This document shows, one piece after another, positions 60,970 through 64,000 of a stretch of 64,000 nt of DNA. This DNA is from Candidatus Lutibacillus vidarii (GTDB taxonomy: Bacteria; Actinomycetota; Actinomycetes; Actinomycetales; Dermatophilaceae). How positions within the stretch are numbered: the first letter of the stretch is position 1; every line of letters starts with the position of its first letter. A model generated the notes under the pieces. It saw nothing but the letters and a program-made list of their open reading frames with translations, did no database searches and was not told the origin of the DNA. The position numbers were made by a program, and so were the translations under genes. The stretch is taken from positions 992,001 through 1,056,000 of the forward strand of contig JADKGA010000002.1 in assembly GCA_016717165.1 (NCBI GenBank), given 5' to 3'.

Positions 60970-62967
60970 ATGACGACCTCCGGCCTGCCCGTCGCGGCCG
61001 TGGTCGTCGTCACCCCTCTCGCCCATCTCGACCGCGAGTTCGAGTATGCCGTTCCGGAGGACCTCGACGCTGCGGCAGTTCCCGGCGTGGCCGTGCGGGT
61101 GCGCTTCGCGGGCCGCGACCTGACCGGGTTCGTCGTCGCGCGACGCGCGGTGGCGAGCCACGTGGGCGCGCTGACCCCGATCCGCGCGGTCGTGTCGACC
61201 GAGCCGGTCCTGTCCGGTGAGCTGCTCGAGCTGTGTCGGGCGGTCGCGAAGCACTATGGCGGCACCACCTCGGATGTTCTTCGGTTGGCGATACCACAAC
61301 GGCACGCCAGGGCCGAGCGCGCGTTGACCGAGCGCCCGCCGAGCGCCCCGGCGGCTTTGCGCCACCCAGCCGGCGACCCCGGGCCGTGGCGTCGGTATCC
61401 CGCAGGAGCGTCCTGGCTGCATCGCGTGGCCGCCGGTGAGGCCCCAGCGGCGTCGTGGCTGGCCCTGCCGGGCGCGGCACCGGAGGAGGACTGGCCCCAG
61501 GCTCTGGCCGTCGCGGCGGCGTGGTCGCTGCGGGCCGGTCGGGGGGTGGTCATCGTGGTCCCGGACCACCGCGACGTGGACCGCGTCGATTCCGCCCTCC
61601 TCGACGTCCTTGGAGCCGGGCACCACGTGCGCCTCACCGCAGACCAGGGCCCGCAGGCGCGCTACACCGCCTGGCTCACGGCCTCCCGCGGCCATGTCCG
61701 TTGCGTCGTGGGCACGCGGGCCGCGGCCTTCGCCCCGGTCCGCGACCTGGGGCTGGTGGCCTGGTGGGACGACGGCGACGACCTTCACGAGGAGCCCCGG
61801 GCGCCATACCCGGCGGTGGGGGAGGTGCTGCGGCTCCGCGCGCAGCTGAGCAGTGCGGCGGTGCTCTGCGGCGGCTTCGCTCGGTCTGCCCGGCAGCAGC
61901 TCGCGGTGGCCGACGGGGTCGACCGGCCCGTTGACGCGGGCCGGGCAGGGGTCCGCGCCGCGGCCGCCAGGGTCGTCGTCGCGGGGGAGGAGGCCGTGCG
62001 CGACGGACCCGCCGGTGCGGCCCGGCTGCCGTCCGTGGCCTGGCGGACCGCGGTCTCCGCCCTCCAGCACGGCCCGGTCCTGGTCCAGGTGCCCCGGCGT
62101 GGGTATGTCCCCGCGCTGCGCTGCCAGGACTGCCGGGCACCGGGCCGGTGTCGGGAATGCTCCGGCCCGCTTGCCCTTGGCGCGTCCGCGGCCGGGGTCG
62201 CCTGCCGGTGGTGTGGGACGGGCCTGCCGCCTGAAGGTTTCGTCTGCCCGCACTGCGAGGGTCGTCGGCTCCGGTCCTCGGTCGTCGGGGCCCGGCGCAC
62301 CGCTGAGGAGCTGGGCCGCGCGTTCCCGGGCGTGCCCGTCCTCACCTCTGGCGCGGGGACCGTCCTGCCCGCAGCCGGCCCCGCGCCGGCCCTGGTCATC
62401 GCCACCCCGGGCGCCGAGCCGGTCGCCGACGGCGGGTATGCCGCTGTGCTGCTCCTCGACGGCTGGGCCTTGCTCGAGCGGGCCAGCCTCGACGCCGGGC
62501 TCGAGGCGCTGAGACGGTGGATGGCCGCGGCCGCACTGTGCCGACCGGCCGCGGTCGGAGGCATGGTCGTCCTCTGCGGGACCAGCACCACGCCCGGCCC
62601 GGCGGTCGAGGCCCTGGTCCGGTGGGACCCGGCGTGGCTCGCGGCGGCCGAGCTGGCCGAGCGGAGCGCGCTGCGACTGCCGCCGATGGTGACCATCGCC
62701 CGGGTGACCGGCGACCGGCAGGACCTCGCCGAGCTCGCCGCGTCGGCAGCCGAGATCGAGGCGATCGAGCGGATCGGGCCGGTCCCGCTCCCGGCCCCTG
62801 CTCACGGGGCGCTCGGCGACCCTGCGGCGGCCCAGCTGCTGCTGCGGGTGGACCGCGCTGGGCGCGGCGAGCTCGCGCGGTGGCTCGCGGCCGCCCGAGC
62901 GGTCCGCAGCGCGGCCAAGTCAGCGGCGCCGATCTCGGTGCACGTCGACGTCCGGGAGCCCGGGTGA
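60970..62967 (+). CDS. priA: PriA-like primosomal protein without helicase motifs
   Basis: This 665-residue actinobacterial PriA keeps the DNA-binding N-domain (VVVVTPLAHLDREFEYAVPEDL) and the Cys-rich zinc region (CQDCRAPGRCREC ... CRWCGTGLPPEGFVCPHC). It lacks Walker A: the position reads SWLALPGAAPEEDW with no GKT. The DEAH site is replaced by AWWDDGDDLHEE. Such proteins are known as probable non-helicase PriA in this phylum and may restart replication by scaffolding. It starts at ATG 60970 after metK. Confidence 0.92.
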   Translation: MTTSGLPVAAVVVVTPLAHLDREFEYAVPEDLDAAAVPGVAVRVRFAGRDLTGFVVARRAVASHVGALTPIRAVVSTEPVLSGELLELCRAVAKHYGGTTSDVLRLAIPQRHARAERALTERPPSAPAALRHPAGDPGPWRRYPAGASWLHRVAAGEAPAASWLALPGAAPEEDWPQALAVAAAWSLRAGRGVVIVVPDHRDVDRVDSALLDVLGAGHHVRLTADQGPQARYTAWLTASRGHVRCVVGTRAAAFAPVRDLGLVAWWDDGDDLHEEPRAPYPAVGEVLRLRAQLSSAAVLCGGFARSARQQLAVADGVDRPVDAGRAGVRAAAARVVVAGEEAVRDGPAGAARLPSVAWRTAVSALQHGPVLVQVPRRGYVPALRCQDCRAPGRCRECSGPLALGASAAGVACRWCGTGLPPEGFVCPHCEGRRLRSSVVGARRTAEELGRAFPGVPVLTSGAGTVLPAAGPAPALVIATPGAEPVADGGYAAVLLLDGWALLERASLDAGLEALRRWMAAAALCRPAAVGGMVVLCGTSTTPGPAVEALVRWDPAWLAAAELAERSALRLPPMVTIARVTGDRQDLAELAASAAEIEAIERIGPVPLPAPAHGALGDPAAAQLLLRVDRAGRGELARWLAAARAVRSAAKSAAPISVHVDVREPG

Positions 62968-63055
62968 CCCCCACCCGCCCCGGCTGGCCGACCCGGTTCA
63001 CGCAGGGTACGTTCACACCTGTGCCAGTCATGAGCGTGTCGCCTGGAGGGCCTCG

Positions 63056-64000
63056 GTGACCCTTGCGCACTCGCTCGCACCGCTGCGTCACCGCCGGTTC
63101 GCGTGGTACTTCGCGGCACGCACCGTGTCGCACGCTGGATCGGCGATGGTCACCGTGGCGCTGGCCTTCGCGGTCCTCCACATCACCGGCTCCACTGTGG
63201 CCCTGGGCGAGGTCATCGCGGCCAGGGTCGCCGCCACCCTTGTCTTCCTCCTCGTCGGGGGTGTTACGGGGGACCGGCTGCCGCGAGTGGTCGTCATCCA
63301 GACCTGCCATGTCATCTCGGCGCTGACGCAGGGGCTGGCGGCCTACCTCGTCATCAGCGGGCGGGCCACCGTGCCGACGATCCTCGCGCTCGAGGCCATC
63401 AACGGAGCGGTGACAGCGTTCACGATGCCGGCCTTGATCGGGATGGTCCCGCAGCTGGTCACGACCCCCGAGCTGCAGTCTGCCAACGCCGTGCTGGCCC
63501 TGAGCAAGAGCACCCTCGACGTCGTCGGTCCGGCCGTGGCCGGCATACTCGTCGCGTCCGTGGGCCCGGGCTGGGCCCTCGCGGCGGACGCCATGACCTA
63601 CGCGCTCGCCGTCATCTTCCTCGTCCCGGTGCGGCTGTCCAGATCCGAGTCGGTCGGGTCCAACCGGTCGATGGTCGCCGACCTTCGCGAGGGCTGGGCG
63701 GAGTTCACCGAGCGCAGCTGGGTCTGGGTCGTCGTCCTGGTGTTCATGGTCCTCAACGGGATCCATCTGGGGGCGATGGGCGTCATCGGCCCGACCGTCG
63801 CCACCCAACGGTCCGAGCTCGGCAGTGACGGGTGGGGATATGTCATGTCGGCGATCGCGCTCGGTGTGGTCCTGGGGACTCTGGTCATGATGCGCTACCG
63901 CCCCCGGTTCCCGTTGCGTGCGGGCCTGCTCGGGGTGAGCCTGCTCGCGCCAACCATTCTCGTCCTCGGGGTCTCCCCACAGACCTGGTTGTTGGTCGTC
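63056..64000 (+). CDS. MFS transporter, N-terminal part (cut by the window end)
   Basis: From GTG 63056 the frame is open to base 64000 (315 codons). The start is MTLAHSLAPLRHRRFAWYFAARTVS, and the typical MFS loop lies at VGGVTGDRLPRVVVIQ, followed by several hydrophobic helices. It matches the enterobactin-exporter/MFS_3 type (EntS-like) of drug and siderophore exporters. GGAGGG precedes the start. The substrate cannot be told, and the C-terminal half is outside the window. Confidence 0.85.
   Translation, partial: MTLAHSLAPLRHRRFAWYFAARTVSHAGSAMVTVALAFAVLHITGSTVALGEVIAARVAATLVFLLVGGVTGDRLPRVVVIQTCHVISALTQGLAAYLVISGRATVPTILALEAINGAVTAFTMPALIGMVPQLVTTPELQSANAVLALSKSTLDVVGPAVAGILVASVGPGWALAADAMTYALAVIFLVPVRLSRSESVGSNRSMVADLREGWAEFTERSWVWVVVLVFMVLNGIHLGAMGVIGPTVATQRSELGSDGWGYVMSAIALGVVLGTLVMMRYRPRFPLRAGLLGVSLLAPTILVLGVSPQTWLLVV

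Overview
This window is chromosomal DNA from a very GC-rich actinobacterium. The gene content supports this: mycobacterial-type integration host factor (mIHF), a DUF2469 protein, a DUF3152 metalloprotease-like protein, a helicase-motif-less PriA, ribosomal proteins S16 and S2 with alanine-rich tails, many GTG starts and ATGA/GTGA gene overlaps. Gene order (rsmD-coaD-DUF177-rpmF-rnc-mutM, smc-ftsY, amtB-glnK-glnD-ffh, rpsP-khpA-rimM-trmD, rplS-lepB-rnhB, yraN-comM-dprA, rpsB-tsf-pyrH-frr-cdsA-rlmN, mihF-gmk-rpoZ-coaBC-metK-priA) fits the order Micrococcales. An Intrasporangiaceae-like host is my best guess, but it is not proven. I see no rRNA, tRNA, CRISPR array, prophage or intact insertion sequence.

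Layout. 1-6179: the end of a DAK2-domain protein, recG, a frameshifted rsmD, coaD, then DUF177-rpmF-rnc-mutM. 6180-8125: a small accessory patch with an AraC-type regulator that lacks its end, a VOC protein and a YefM/YoeB toxin-antitoxin pair with a palindromic operator. 8277-12930: M3 oligopeptidase, an ECF sigma factor with a membrane partner, acylphosphatase and chorismate mutase. 12975-23988: smc, a small membrane protein, ftsY, the nitrogen cluster amtB-glnK-glnD, and ffh. 24028-28484: an amidohydrolase and a sulfonate-type ABC importer with its Rrf2 regulator. 28659-36322: two ribosomal-protein operons around a TrmD-acetyltransferase fusion and an ABC-F protein, ending in two different signal peptidases I. 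36329-46495: rnhB, DUF2469, yraN, comM, dprA, xerC, then a convergent block with a DUF3152 zincin, an M23 peptidase, an aminotransferase and a large membrane protein. 46787-52784: rpsB, tsf, an aldolase, pyrH, frr, cdsA, rlmN. 52785-57100: tandem palindromic repeats, a second sigma/membrane-partner pair, and the threonine-degradation pair tdh-kbl. 57183-64000: mihF, gmk, rpoZ, coaBC, metK, priA and an MFS transporter cut by the window end.

Most genes are core information processing: translation, tRNA and rRNA modification, SRP secretion, chromosome condensation, DNA repair and competence-type DNA processing. The most unusual signals are sequence-level. An octamer, GGTATGCC/GGCATACC, occurs about 31 times, far above chance, in both strands and partly through the rare ATA isoleucine codon. 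Two intergenic regions carry paired TCCACAG boxes exactly 30 bp apart. A 3-codon leader ORF with hairpins precedes the ABC-F gene. rsmD carries a single-base insertion at its catalytic DPPY motif. TrmD is fused to a GNAT domain. Tandem 61-bp elements sit where two normally separate core clusters meet.
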